DNA of 55,773 nt from Nitriliruptoraceae bacterium (GCA_020832455.1 JAFIEQ010000006.1:1-55773), one strand, 5' to 3'; counted from the stretch's first letter, positions 1 through 8,300 are shown. A program made the numbers and translations. Notes: generated by a model not told the origin, from the sequence alone.

Positions 1-2723
1 CCCCCCCACGCCTTGTGGGCCTCACTGACGCCGACGACGGCGAGCGCGACCAGTGAGATCCGCCACCAGCCGGCGGGGGTCACCGGCGCGATCTGCAGGA
101 CGAAGCGCGTCGGTCCCCACGCGGAGGCGGCGAGGTGGATCACGAGTGCGGTGCAGGTCGCGGCCAGCAGGAAGCGGTTCCCCGCGATGCCCGTCGCCAG
201 GATCGAACGTCGCTCGGAGCGGGCGTTGTAGACGTGGGCCGCCATCGCGACCACCAGCGTGGTCAGTGCGGCGCCACGTTGCTGGTCGGCGTCGAGCCCC
301 GTCCCGATCGCCCAGGTGAACAGCCACATGCTCCCGGCCGCCATCGTCAGTCCGGTCAGGACGGTCCGCTCCCACAGTTGGCGGGACACGATGCCCTCCG
401 ACCGGGCGCGCGGCGGGTGATCGAGCACGTCGGGCTCGCCCGGCTCGAACGCCAGCGCGACGTCCTGCAGCCCGTTGGTGACCACGTTGAGCCACAGCAG
501 CGCGGCCGGGACGTAGGGCAGGGGAAGCCCCGCGACCATGGCGGCCAGGATGGCGACGATGGAGGCCACGCCGGTCGACAGCAGGAAGAAGGTCACCTTG
601 CGGACGTTGTCGAAGACGACCCGGCCCTCCTCGACGGCGCTGACGATCGACACGAACGCGTCGTCGGTGAGGACCATGTCGCTGGCCTCCCGCGCCACAT
701 CGGTCCCGGACCGGCCCATCGCCACCCCGATGTCCGCGGCCTTCAGTGCGGGACCGTCGTTGACCCCGTCCCCGGTGACCGCGACGACCTGATCGTGTGC
801 CTGTAGCGCGTGCACCACCCGGAGCTTGTGCTCGGGGGTCACGCGGGCGAACACGTCCACCTCGTGGATCGCCGCACGCAGCGCCGCATCGTCCATGATC
901 TGCAGGTCCTGCCCGGTCAACGCCCGCGGACGTCCGACCCCGATGCCGAGGTCGTCGGCGATGGCGCGCGCGGTCTCCGCGTGGTCCCCGGTGATCATCA
1001 GGACCCGGATCCCGGCCTCCTGGACGCGCGCGATGGCGTCGCGGACCCCGGCTCGCGGGGGATCCTGCATCCCGATGAGACCCGTGCAGGTCAACCCCTC
1101 GACCGCGGGCGGATCGTTCGGGTCGACGCCGACGTCGGCAGGCAACCGGCGTTGGGCCATCGCGAGCACCCGCAACCCGTCGCGGGCCATGCTCGCCGCG
1201 GCCGTCAGGATCTCATCCGGATCGATCGCCACCGGCCCGTCGGCGGTGCCCACGTGGGTGCAGCGCTCGACGATGCGTTCGGGGGCGCCCTTGACCCGCT
1301 GGACCGGTCCGTCCTCGTCGACCACGATCGCGGCGAAGCCGAGGTCCGACTCGAACGGCACGTCGGCGAGCACCACCGCCTCGTCGCGCACCGTCGTGAC
1401 CTCGACGCCGAGGTGGTGCGCGACCTCGAGCAGGGCGGATTCCGTCGGATCACCGCGGTGGTCGACCACCTCGCCGTCGTCGAACACCAGGGCCGCCTCG
1501 TTGCTGAGCACGCCCGTGCGCAGGGTCTCGGCGAGCTGATCCTCGCCGGCGGTGAGCCTGGCTGCTGCCTCGTCGATGTCGCCCGGGGGATCCGACGCCC
1601 GGGTCACGTGCGCGGGGCCGGCTGCGGTCCACAGCCGCCGGACCGTCATCTGGTTCGCGGTCAGCGTCCCGGTCTTGTCCGAGCCGATCGCATCCGTCGA
1701 CCCCAGGGTCTCCACGGCCGGCAGCGAGCGGATGATCGCGCCGCGTCGCGCCATGCGGTGGACCCCGAGCGCCATCGCGACGGTGAAGGCGACCGGCAGT
1801 CCCTCGGGGACCACCGCGACGGCCAGGGCGACCGCGGTCAGGAACATCTCGGACACCTCGCCACCCATGGCGATCCCCAGGACGAACGCGAGCGCCGACG
1901 AGGCGAGCACGACGAGCGCGATCAGGTTCGCGAACCGGTGCATCCGCTGCTGGAGCGGGGTGTCCGGTCGCTGCTGGCCGCGGATCTCCTCGGCGATCCG
2001 CCCGAGCTGCGTGTCCGTGCCCGTCGCGACGACGATGCCGCGGGCACGCCCGCTCGACACGCTGGTGCCGAGGAAGCACATCGACCGGCGGTCGGCGGGC
2101 AGCGCCGTCTCCGCGTCCGGGGTGGGGTCCTTTCGCGCCGCGAGGCTCTCGCCGGTGAGCAGCGACTCGTCCACCTCCAGGGTCGTCGCGCGCAGCAGCT
2201 TCAGATCCGCCGGGACCCGGACCCCGGAGCTGAGCGCCACCACGTCGCCGCGGACCAGCTCCGTCGCCGGGACGTCGCGCTCCCGACCGTCGCGCACGAC
2301 CGTGGCCTTCGGGGCGGCGAGCTCCATCAGGGCGTGCACGGATCGATCGGCCTTGCGCTCCTGGGTGAACCCGATGACGGCGTTGAGCACCAGCACGGCG
2401 GCGATCACGGCGGCGTCGACCAGTTCGTCGATGGCGATCGTGATCACCAGCGCGACCAGCAGGATGCCGATCAGCGGGCTCGTGAACTGCCGGAGCAGCA
2501 GCTGCCACCAGGGCGTCGCCGCATCCTGGTGGAGCTGGTTCGGCCCGTCGCGCTCCAGACGCCGCGCCGCGTCGGTCCCGTCGAGCCCGCGGGCGGCGTC
2601 GCTCGAGAGCAGCGCCACGACGGCATCGGCCTCGTGGGCGTGCCAGGCCGGGTCCGGCCCCGCATCGCCGTCGGGCTCCGATGACGGGATCCGGTCGTCC
2701 TGGTTCGCGACCTCGCTCGACAC
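1..2723 (-). CDS. P-type cation-transporting ATPase (P2-like), 3' end at contig edge
   Basis: ATP-driven cation pump of the inner membrane, related to Ca2+/Na+-type P2 ATPases. The N-terminal cation-ATPase domain (around residues 30-75) is followed by membrane segments, an actuator domain with DESLLTGES (near 2150-2190), the phosphorylation motif DKTGTLT with the aspartate near residue 349 (codon at 1677-1679), and the hinge motif TGDGVNDGPALKAADIG (about 715-775). The start is GTG at 2723, with GGAGG about 6 nt upstream. The frame stays open to the left edge and reads ...SEAHKAW before the terminal C run, so only the last few residues should be missing (about 907 codons seen). The transported ion cannot be told from motifs alone; Ca2+/Mn2+ or Na+/K+ are all possible. 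Confidence 0.93.
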   Translation of the reverse strand, partial: MSSEVANQDDRIPSSEPDGDAGPDPAWHAHEADAVVALLSSDAARGLDGTDAARRLERDGPNQLHQDAATPWWQLLLRQFTSPLIGILLVALVITIAIDELVDAAVIAAVLVLNAVIGFTQERKADRSVHALMELAAPKATVVRDGRERDVPATELVRGDVVALSSGVRVPADLKLLRATTLEVDESLLTGESLAARKDPTPDAETALPADRRSMCFLGTSVSSGRARGIVVATGTDTQLGRIAEEIRGQQRPDTPLQQRMHRFANLIALVVLASSALAFVLGIAMGGEVSEMFLTAVALAVAVVPEGLPVAFTVAMALGVHRMARRGAIIRSLPAVETLGSTDAIGSDKTGTLTANQMTVRRLWTAAGPAHVTRASDPPGDIDEAAARLTAGEDQLAETLRTGVLSNEAALVFDDGEVVDHRGDPTESALLEVAHHLGVEVTTVRDEAVVLADVPFESDLGFAAIVVDEDGPVQRVKGAPERIVERCTHVGTADGPVAIDPDEILTAAASMARDGLRVLAMAQRRLPADVGVDPNDPPAVEGLTCTGLIGMQDPPRAGVRDAIARVQEAGIRVLMITGDHAETARAIADDLGIGVGRPRALTGQDLQIMDDAALRAAIHEVDVFARVTPEHKLRVVHALQAHDQVVAVTGDGVNDGPALKAADIGVAMGRSGTDVAREASDMVLTDDAFVSIVSAVEEGRVVFDNVRKVTFFLLSTGVASIVAILAAMVAGLPLPYVPAALLWLNVVTNGLQDVALAFEPGEPDVLDHPPRARSEGIVSRQLWERTVLTGLTMAAGSMWLFTWAIGTGLDADQQRGAALTTLVVAMAAHVYNARSERRSILATGIAGNRFLLAATCTALVIHLAASAWGPTRFVLQIAPVTPAGWWRISLVALAVVGVSEAHKAWG

Positions 2724-2850
2724 AGGGAGCCTCCAGCTCGATGGCGCGGGGGAGCGCACCACCTGCAGCGTGACGCCCTGCTTCGGCGGTGACCAGGGTC
2801 CCCCGCCCCGATCGTCGGGGCGTTGGGCCGACGCCGGTCGGTGCCGGCCA

Positions 2851-2870
2851 CCCCGGTCGGGATACCGGGG
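2851..2870. repeat. Inverted repeat in divergent intergenic region
   Basis: Perfect 7-bp arms CCCCGGT and ACCGGGG around a 6-nt loop, between the P-type ATPase start and the promoter of the membrane protein/GntR operon. It could be an operator or a weak transcript end; there is no T run. The rest of 2724-2980 holds the promoter and operators listed separately. Confidence 0.4.
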
Positions 2871-2906
2871 TCGTCCGACGCCCGGTCGGCTGCCCGTATC
2901 AGGCAT

Positions 2907-2928
2907 TTGTATCAGCGGCTTGACACAA
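2907..2928. promoter_or_regulatory. Operator 1 of the GntR operon (22-bp palindrome)
   Basis: Inverted repeat TTGTATCA-N6-TGACACAA (7 of 8 arm positions pair). It overlaps the -35 hexamer TTGACA at 2920-2925. A second element of identical length and outer arms starts exactly 44 bp downstream, which argues for recognition by one dimeric repressor, most simply the GntR protein encoded at 3868-4251 in the same operon. Confidence 0.7.
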
Positions 2929-2948
2929 GAGCTGGTGGTCGTCATGCT
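2920..2948 (+). promoter_or_regulatory. Sigma-70 promoter of membrane protein/gntR operon
   Basis: Consensus -35 TTGACA (2920-2925), 17-bp spacer and a -10-like CATGCT (2943-2948). Transcription would start near 2955, inside operator 2, leaving a short leader before the GTG at 2981. One of the few places in the window with a recognisable -35. Confidence 0.6.
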
Positions 2949-2950
2949 TC

Positions 2951-2972
2951 TTGTATCACTCGATCAGTACAA
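2951..2972. promoter_or_regulatory. Operator 2 of the GntR operon (22-bp palindrome)
   Basis: TTGTA-N4-TCGA-N4-TACAA, the same 22-bp length and outer arms as the element at 2907-2928. It covers the predicted transcription start, so a repressor bound here and at operator 1 would clamp both ends of the promoter. Confidence 0.7.
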
Positions 2973-2980
2973 GGAACCCC

Positions 2981-3868
2981 GTGCGCGTGGCTGTCCTGCT
3001 CCTGCCCGTCCTGCTGGCCGTCGCGGTCGTGCTGCTCGTCGCGGCGGTCCGCCCCCAGCCCGCGGTCGTCGTCCCGGAGGGCTCGCGGCTGGCGAGCGTG
3101 CGGCAGCGCACCAGCCGGTGGCGCTGGGGTGGGATCGCGTCCGGGGTCGTGCTCGCGGTGGTGGCCCTCCAGGTCCCCGACACGCTCGGGCGGGGCACCA
3201 TGCTCGCGGCCCCGATGTTCGCGTTCGGCGTCCTGGCCGGGGTCCTCGGCGGGGAGCTGCGGGTCGTGGCCCCGCCCCGGTCGGGGCGATCGGCCTCCCT
3301 GGAGGTCCGCCGCGTCCGGGACTACCTGCCCCCACGACTCAGCGTCGCGGTGGGGGTCGGGGTCATCGCCCTCGGGCTCCTGCTGGCGCTGACCACGGCG
3401 GTGGGGAGCCCCGACGACCTGGGCCGTGCCGGTCGGCGGCTCGTACAGGTCTGCGTCGCGACCGCCGAGGTGACCCGGACCGTCGGCCGCGGCCCCTGGC
3501 CGGGGTCGTTCTACAGCGTGCCGCTCGCCACCGTCGTGCTGGCCGGCCTCGCCGCGTCGGCCGCCGCGCTGCAACAGATCGTGCGTCGCCCCCGCCAGGG
3601 CGAGGACGCCGAGGTGGACGACGTGCTGCGCACGGACGCCGCGGCCGCCGTCGTCGCGGCCAGTGGGATCCTGATCGCCGTGCCGCTGGCCGGGGTCAGC
3701 GCCATCGCGAGCATGGGGCTGCTCGGGATCGACTGCCCGTCGTGGTGGATGCGTGGCGTGGGGTGGCTGACGCTGCTGGCGGTGCCCCTGGCGGCCGCGC
3801 TGGTCGCCTGGTGCGCCGCGGCCCTGGTCATGCCCCGGCGGATCGGTGCCCGGCACGGGACCGGCTGA
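2981..3868 (+). CDS. Seven-TM membrane protein paired with GntR regulator
   Basis: Hydrophobic protein of 295 residues with about seven predicted membrane segments, starting at residue 2 and ending near the C-terminus (ALVAWCAAALVM). I chose GTG at 2981 because AAGGAA lies 4 nt upstream and because the in-frame TTG at 2951 falls at the predicted transcription start. It overlaps the next gene by one base (TGATG), so the two are probably translationally coupled. Small membrane proteins beside YtrA-type GntR repressors often belong to envelope-stress or transport operons. No family motif or substrate is recognisable here, so the function is unknown. Confidence 0.8.
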   Translation: MRVAVLLLPVLLAVAVVLLVAAVRPQPAVVVPEGSRLASVRQRTSRWRWGGIASGVVLAVVALQVPDTLGRGTMLAAPMFAFGVLAGVLGGELRVVAPPRSGRSASLEVRRVRDYLPPRLSVAVGVGVIALGLLLALTTAVGSPDDLGRAGRRLVQVCVATAEVTRTVGRGPWPGSFYSVPLATVVLAGLAASAAALQQIVRRPRQGEDAEVDDVLRTDAAAAVVAASGILIAVPLAGVSAIASMGLLGIDCPSWWMRGVGWLTLLAVPLAAALVAWCAAALVMPRRIGARHGTG

Positions 3869-4251
3869 TGCACACCGATCGCGTGCTGCACGTCTCGACG
3901 GCGGACCCGACCCCGCCCTACGAGCAGCTGCGTCGGCAGCTGGTCGAGCTGATCGGATCCGGTCGGCTCGAGCCCGGGCAGCGCCTCCCGCCCGTGCGGC
4001 AGTTGGCCTCGGACCTCGGGCTGGCCGCGGGGACCGTGGCCCGCGCCTACCGGGAACTGGAGGCCGAGGGGTTGCTGGTCACCCGACGGGGCGGCGGGAC
4101 GCGGGTCCACCCCGAGGGCCCGGTGCCGGCGGCACCGCTGTCCGCCGAGCAACTGCAGGAGCACGCGACCGCGCTGGTCCTGCAACTGCGGCGGTTGGGG
4201 GCCACCGACGAGCGGATCCGCGAGGCGGTGGAACGGGCGCTCGGTCCGTGA
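3868..4251 (+). CDS. GntR-family transcriptional regulator (YtrA-like)
   Basis: Short (127 aa) DNA-binding protein with a GntR winged helix at residues 14-80 (PPYEQLRRQL..., LPPVRQLASDLGLAAGTVAR) and only a roughly 45-residue helical tail, the size expected for the YtrA subfamily, which lacks a large ligand domain. The start ATG overlaps the stop of the membrane-protein gene. Likely an autorepressor acting on the two 22-bp palindromes at 2907-2928 and 2951-2972. Its TGA abuts the stop codon of the convergent phosphatase gene, with no intergenic DNA. Confidence 0.9.
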   Translation: MHTDRVLHVSTADPTPPYEQLRRQLVELIGSGRLEPGQRLPPVRQLASDLGLAAGTVARAYRELEAEGLLVTRRGGGTRVHPEGPVPAAPLSAEQLQEHATALVLQLRRLGATDERIREAVERALGP

Positions 4252-5112
4252 TCAGCTGCGGTCCAGCAGCGAGGTCGCGAGCGAGCGGACCTCCGCCTCG
4301 TCGCTGCCGGCGACGGTGAGCACCGGGTGCTCGGCGTACTCCGTGCCGGGCGACAGCGGGAACATCGGGGGCTCGTCGAGGTGGGAGACGACCCCACCCG
4401 CCTCCTCGACCAGGAGCACGCCGGCGGCGATGTCCCAGACCTTGGGGATGCGCGCGACGCTGCTGGCCGCGACGCCCTCGGCCACGATGGCCAGGTCCAG
4501 GGCGGTCGAGCCCATCACGCGGGGGTTGAGGGCGAGCCCGGCGCCGCGCGCGGCGCGAGCGGTCCCCGTGGTGAGCATGACCGGAACGTGGGCGTTGGCA
4601 GGGTCGCGCCAGTCGGTCGCGCCGCGGACCGCGAGCGTGCGGTGGCGTTCGGTGTCGTCGGCGCCGTCCAACGAGGTGTTGCGGCTCACCACCTCGGCAC
4701 CCGCACCCCGCTCGGCGAGGTAGCGACGCCCGAGCACCGGTGCGTCCACGACGCCCAGCACCGGGACCCCCTCGTAGGCCAACGCCACGGAGACGCACCA
4801 GTAGGGCAGGCGGCAGATGTAGTTCGACGTGCCGTCGATCGGGTCGACGATCCACGTCCAGGTGGTGTCCGGCGCGATCGTCGTGCGTTCCTCGCTCAGC
4901 ATGCCGTGGTCGGGGAACCGCTCCAGCAGCGTCGACAGGCGCCGGTCGAGTTCCAGGTCGGCGTCGCTGACCGGTGTGCCGTCGTGCTTGCTCTCCATGT
5001 CCACCGCGCCGCTGGCGCCGAGCAGGAACGTGCGCGCCTCGTCCAGCACCTCGTCGAGCGCACGGCGTGCCGCACGGACGACCGCACGGGTGGCAGGGGA
5101 CAGCTCGCTCAC
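4252..5112 (-). CDS. Inositol monophosphatase family protein
   Basis: Mg2+-dependent phosphatase of the inositol monophosphatase / histidinol phosphatase superfamily, 286 aa. The metal site is visible as LSEE (residues 72-75), VDPIDGT (89-95) and a second acidic site around VWD (D227). In actinobacteria, paralogues serve inositol synthesis, histidine synthesis (HisN) or PAP hydrolysis; the sequence does not decide between them. Divergent from the desaturase gene, sharing a 185-bp intergenic region. A -10-like TACGGT (minus strand, 5145-5140) sits about 28 nt before the start. Confidence 0.9.
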   Translation of the reverse strand: MSELSPATRAVVRAARRALDEVLDEARTFLLGASGAVDMESKHDGTPVSDADLELDRRLSTLLERFPDHGMLSEERTTIAPDTTWTWIVDPIDGTSNYICRLPYWCVSVALAYEGVPVLGVVDAPVLGRRYLAERGAGAEVVSRNTSLDGADDTERHRTLAVRGATDWRDPANAHVPVMLTTGTARAARGAGLALNPRVMGSTALDLAIVAEGVAASSVARIPKVWDIAAGVLLVEEAGGVVSHLDEPPMFPLSPGTEYAEHPVLTVAGSDEAEVRSLATSLLDRS

Positions 5113-5139
5113 GGGACCTCGGGCGTCGGGGGGATGGTG

Positions 5140-5145
5140 ACCGTA
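5140..5145 (-). promoter_or_regulatory. -10-like element of phosphatase gene
   Basis: TACGGT on the minus strand, about 28 nt before the ATG at 5112, with no clear -35. It fits the TAnnnT pattern seen before many genes in this window. Confidence 0.45.
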
Positions 5146-5172
5146 GCCCGGTTGCGCATCCCGCCTCGCAAG

Positions 5173-5201
5173 CTACGGTCGCGTAAGTTACGCTCCCGTA
5201 G
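5173..5201. promoter_or_regulatory. Palindromic operator upstream of desaturase
   Basis: A 29-bp interrupted palindrome: outer arms CTACGG/CCGTAG and inner arms GCGTAA/TTACGC around a single central G, with unpaired 2-nt spacers. It can equally be read as two side-by-side TACG-N4-CGTA palindromes sharing the centre. It contains a -10-like TACGGT (5174-5179) and lies between the divergent phosphatase and desaturase genes. A TetR-family dimer pair is the likeliest reader; the tetR gene follows the desaturase. Confidence 0.75.
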
Positions 5202-5297
5202 GAAGTCGCGGGGGTCGGGTGGGCGAGTCGACGTGCACCCGGATCGAAGATCCACCACTGCCGACGCGCCGCCGGGTGCGTCCACCGGAGTACGAAC

Positions 5298-6308
5298 GTG
5301 GCCCAGCTCACCGCACCACCCACCGCCCGTGACGAGTCGCCGACGATCCGCGGCGCCACCCAGGTCGACGGGGGCATGCTGTTCGGCCAGCGGCTCGCGA
5401 TCGCGCTGCTCTCGATCCTGCCGTTGCTCGCCATCGCGGCCGCCATCATCGGCCTGTGGGGCACCGTGATCAGCGGCGTGGACCTCGCGCTCTTCCTCGG
5501 CTTCTACGTCCTCAGCGGCCTGGGGATCACCGTCGGTTTCCACCGACTGTTGACCCACCAGAGCTTCCGTGCACCGACGGCCGTGCGCGTCTTCTTCGCC
5601 GCTGCGGGGTCGCTCGCCATCCAGGGCTCCGTGATCGACTGGGTCGCCACCCACCGTCGGCACCACGCCTACTCCGACCAGGCCGGGGACCCGCACTCGC
5701 CCCACGTCGATGTCGCGGGCGGCTCGATGGGGCTGCTCAAGGGCCTGTGGTACGGGCACATGGGGTGGCTGTTCACGCCGGACGCGACCGTGCAGCAGGC
5801 CTGGGCCCCGGACCTGCTCCGTGAGAAGCCCATCGCCACCGTCTCCAAGCTCTTCCCGTGGATGATCGTCGCGAGCTTCGCCCTGCCGGCGCTGCTCGGT
5901 GGGCTGATCACCGGCTCCATCGCCGGCGCCTTCAGCGGTCTGATCTGGGGCGGCCTGGTCCGCATCTTCGTCCTGCACCACGTCACCTGGTCCATCAACT
6001 CCATCTGCCACGTCTTCGGCACCCGGCCGTTCGAGTCCCACGACGAGGCGCGCAACAACCCGGTGATGGCGCTGCTCGGCTTCGGTGAGGGCTGGCACAA
6101 CGCCCACCACGCGTTCCCGGCCTCCGCCCGACACGGGTTGCGCTGGTGGGAGCTCGACCTGTCCTGGATCGTGATCAGCACGCTGGGCAAGCTCGGGCTC
6201 GCGAGCAACATCAAGACCCCCTCGGCCCGTCAGATGGAGCGCCGGACGCGTTGGGACGACGACCGGGACGTGTCCTCGCCCGAGCAGAGCGTCACACGGG
6301 CCGCCTGA
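5298..6308 (+). CDS. Membrane fatty-acyl desaturase (acyl-CoA delta-9 type)
   Basis: Di-iron integral membrane desaturase (336 aa) that introduces a cis double bond into saturated acyl chains. All three histidine boxes are present and correctly spaced: HRLLTH (82-87), HRRHH (119-123) and HNAHH (267-271). Hydrophobic hairpins lie at about 35-75 and 95-115 and again at 185-225. No cytochrome b5 domain is fused, so an external reductase must supply electrons. The start is GTG 5298 with GGAG about 10 nt upstream. The operator at 5173-5201 and the downstream tetR gene suggest lipid-responsive control, as for mycobacterial DesA3. Confidence 0.93.
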   Translation: MAQLTAPPTARDESPTIRGATQVDGGMLFGQRLAIALLSILPLLAIAAAIIGLWGTVISGVDLALFLGFYVLSGLGITVGFHRLLTHQSFRAPTAVRVFFAAAGSLAIQGSVIDWVATHRRHHAYSDQAGDPHSPHVDVAGGSMGLLKGLWYGHMGWLFTPDATVQQAWAPDLLREKPIATVSKLFPWMIVASFALPALLGGLITGSIAGAFSGLIWGGLVRIFVLHHVTWSINSICHVFGTRPFESHDEARNNPVMALLGFGEGWHNAHHAFPASARHGLRWWELDLSWIVISTLGKLGLASNIKTPSARQMERRTRWDDDRDVSSPEQSVTRAA

Positions 6309-6331
6309 TCCGCACCCTGCGCTGGGACCGG

Positions 6332-6349
6332 CCCGATGTCGACATCGGG
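6332..6349. repeat. Perfect 18-bp palindrome between desaturase and tetR
   Basis: CCCGATGTCGACATCGGG is identical to its own reverse complement. It lies 23 bp after the desaturase stop and about 43 bp before the tetR -10. As RNA it would form a 7-bp stem with a UCGA loop but has no U run. It may be an operator for tetR or a transcript end. Confidence 0.6.
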
Positions 6350-6391
6350 TGGTGCACGTCGCGGTCGCGCCGCCCGGTGCTCCGTGCCGGC

Positions 6392-6397
6392 TACGGT
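6392..6397 (+). promoter_or_regulatory. -10-like element and possible half-operator of tetR
   Basis: TACGGT, 42 nt before the GTG of tetR. The surrounding CTACGGTCGGCGTGAG closely resembles one half of the desaturase operator (CTACGGTCGCGTAAG) with one inserted G, consistent with weak autoregulation. Confidence 0.45.
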
Positions 6398-6438
6398 CGG
6401 CGTGAGCGGGAGGATGGCGGCGCGATGGGATCCACGAC

Positions 6439-7077
6439 GTGAGCAAGCGCGTGCGCATGACGGCGCAGGAGCGTCGTGAGCAGCTGGTCGGCGTCGCCCG
6501 GTCCGTCTTCGCCGCGAAGGGCTTCGAGGCCACCTCCATCGAGGAGATCGCGGAGCGGGCCGGGGTGTCCAAGCCGGTCGTCTACCAGCACTTCGGCGGC
6601 AAGGAGGGCGTCTACGCGGTCGTGGTGGACCGAGAGGTCCGCCGGCTGACCGAGTCGATCACCCGCTCCTTCGATGCCGCGACGCCACGACGGGTCGCCG
6701 AGGGTGCCGCGGCCGCGTTCCTCGCCTACATCGAGGAGCACGAGGAGGGCTTCCGGGTCCTGATCCGTGACGCGCCCAGCGGGATGGCCGGCGGCTCGTT
6801 CGGCAGCGTCATCTCCGACGTGGCGACCCGGGCGGAACGGCTGCTGGTCGAGGAGTTCTCCGAGCGTGGCTTCGACGAGGACACCGCGCCGATGTACGCG
6901 CTGATGCTGGTCGGTGCCGTCGCGCTGGTCGGGGAGTGGTGGTTGGAGCACCGCCGTCTGCCCCGCGAACAGGTCGCCGCGCACGTGGTCAACCTGCTGT
7001 GGAACGGCCTGCACGACCTGGAGCCCGACCCCGCTCGCACCCGCCCGGGAGGTCGCCGAGCCAAGGACGACGTGTGA
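6439..7077 (+). CDS. TetR-family transcriptional regulator
   Basis: Regulator of 212 aa with an N-terminal TetR helix-turn-helix (TSIEEIAERAGVSKPVVYQHF, split across residues 32-52) and an all-helical ligand/dimer domain after it. The overall look matches TetR proteins located beside actinobacterial desaturase and alkane-oxidation genes (such as Rv3249c), which sense acyl chains; that parallel is from memory. Start GTG 6439 with GGGA 8 nt upstream. The stop overlaps the next start (GTGA), so the aminotransferase is translationally coupled to this regulator. Confidence 0.92.
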   Translation: MSKRVRMTAQERREQLVGVARSVFAAKGFEATSIEEIAERAGVSKPVVYQHFGGKEGVYAVVVDREVRRLTESITRSFDAATPRRVAEGAAAAFLAYIEEHEEGFRVLIRDAPSGMAGGSFGSVISDVATRAERLLVEEFSERGFDEDTAPMYALMLVGAVALVGEWWLEHRRLPREQVAAHVVNLLWNGLHDLEPDPARTRPGGRRAKDDV

Positions 7078-8300
7078 GTCGGCTGGACGAGCCCCTGGTC
7101 GCGAGGATGCGCGGCTTCGGCACCACCATCTTCACGGAGATGACCCAGCTCGCGGTGCACCACGGCGCGGTGAACCTCGGGCAGGGGTTCCCCGACGACG
7201 ATCCGCCGCCTGCGGTGTTGGACGCGGCCAAGGATGCGCTGGACGAGGGCCTCAACCAGTACGCGCCAGGTCCCGGGCTGCCTCGCCTGCGTCGTGCCAT
7301 CGTCGACCACCAGCACCGCTTCGCCGGTCAGCGCGTCGATCCCGACACGGAGGTCTCGGTCACCTTCGGGGCGACCGAGGCCGTCGCTTCGGCGGTGCTC
7401 GCCCTGTGCGAGCCGGGCGACGAGGTCCTCGTCCTCGAACCGACCTACGACGCCTACCTCGCCGTCATCGCGCTCGCCGGGGCGCGGGCCGTCCCGGTCG
7501 CGTTGACCCCGCCACCGTTCGCCGACGGCGAGGTGACGACCGCGCCGTGGACGCTGGACGTCGACCGCCTGGCGGCCGCGGTCACCCCCCGGACCCGGTT
7601 GCTGCTGCTGAACACGCCGCACAACCCCACGGGCACCGTCCTCGACCTCGCCACCCTGGATGCGATCGCCGCGGTGTGCGTCGCCAACGACCTGCTCGTC
7701 GTGACCGACGAGGTCTACGAGCACCTCGTCTACGACGGCGCGCACGTGCCGATCGCGATGCGCCCCGGCATGGCCGAGCGCACCGTCACGGTGTCCTCCG
7801 CCGGCAAGACGTTCTCCGCGACCGGGTGGAAGATCGGGTGGGCGATCGCGCCGCCGGCCCTCACCGCGGCGGTCCGCGCGACCAAGCAGTTCCTGTCCTT
7901 CTCCGGAGGGACGCCGCTGCAGGCGGCGGTCGCGGTCGCCCTGGCATCCCCGGACGGGACCTACGCACGGGTCGCGGAGGTGCACCGCGCCCGCCGGGAC
8001 CTGCTGGTCGACGGCCTCGCCGGTCTCGGGTTGGGGGTCACCCGATCGGCGGCGACCTACTTCGTCACCGCGGACGTGCGTGCCTTCGGCGTCGACGATG
8101 CCGAGCGCTTCTGCCGCGAGGCGCCCGAGCGGGTCGGCGTCGGGGCGGTCCCGGTCAGTGCGTTCCTGTCGCGACCCCCGACGGAGCCGCTGCAGCGGGC
8201 GCTGGTCCGTTTCGCCTTCTGCAAGTCGGACGCGGTGATCGAGGACGGGCTGGCCCGGCTGGCCCGGGCGCCCACGGCCTTCGCCGGACACGGGACCTGA
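7074..8300 (+). CDS. Class I/II PLP aminotransferase (glutamine transaminase K / methionine aminotransferase type)
   Basis: Fold-type I aminotransferase of 408 aa. Visible PLP residues are HNPTG (N184), D212 and Y215 in TDEVYEHLVY, and the Schiff-base lysine K245 in SSAGKTFSATGWKIGW. NLGQGFPDDD near residue 34 and the TGWKIGW context are typical of the KAT/GTK/MtnE-like group that transaminates 2-oxo-4-methylthiobutyrate with glutamine. The nitrilase-family gene immediately downstream fits an omega-amidase that would remove the toxic 2-oxoglutaramate product, supporting that assignment. The start GTG overlaps the tetR stop by 4 bp. Confidence 0.9.
   Translation: MSRLDEPLVARMRGFGTTIFTEMTQLAVHHGAVNLGQGFPDDDPPPAVLDAAKDALDEGLNQYAPGPGLPRLRRAIVDHQHRFAGQRVDPDTEVSVTFGATEAVASAVLALCEPGDEVLVLEPTYDAYLAVIALAGARAVPVALTPPPFADGEVTTAPWTLDVDRLAAAVTPRTRLLLLNTPHNPTGTVLDLATLDAIAAVCVANDLLVVTDEVYEHLVYDGAHVPIAMRPGMAERTVTVSSAGKTFSATGWKIGWAIAPPALTAAVRATKQFLSFSGGTPLQAAVAVALASPDGTYARVAEVHRARRDLLVDGLAGLGLGVTRSAATYFVTADVRAFGVDDAERFCREAPERVGVGAVPVSAFLSRPPTEPLQRALVRFAFCKSDAVIEDGLARLARAPTAFAGHGT

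Noticed and set aside
810-2684. Long plus-strand open frame of 624 codons
   Set aside because: It is antisense to the P-type ATPase, whose DKTGTLT, TGES and GDGVND motifs are intact on the minus strand; the plus-strand product is His/Arg/Gly-rich with no domain.
2951-2980. TTG at 2951 as start of the membrane protein
   Set aside because: It coincides with the predicted transcription start and operator 2; GTG 2981 has a better ribosome site.
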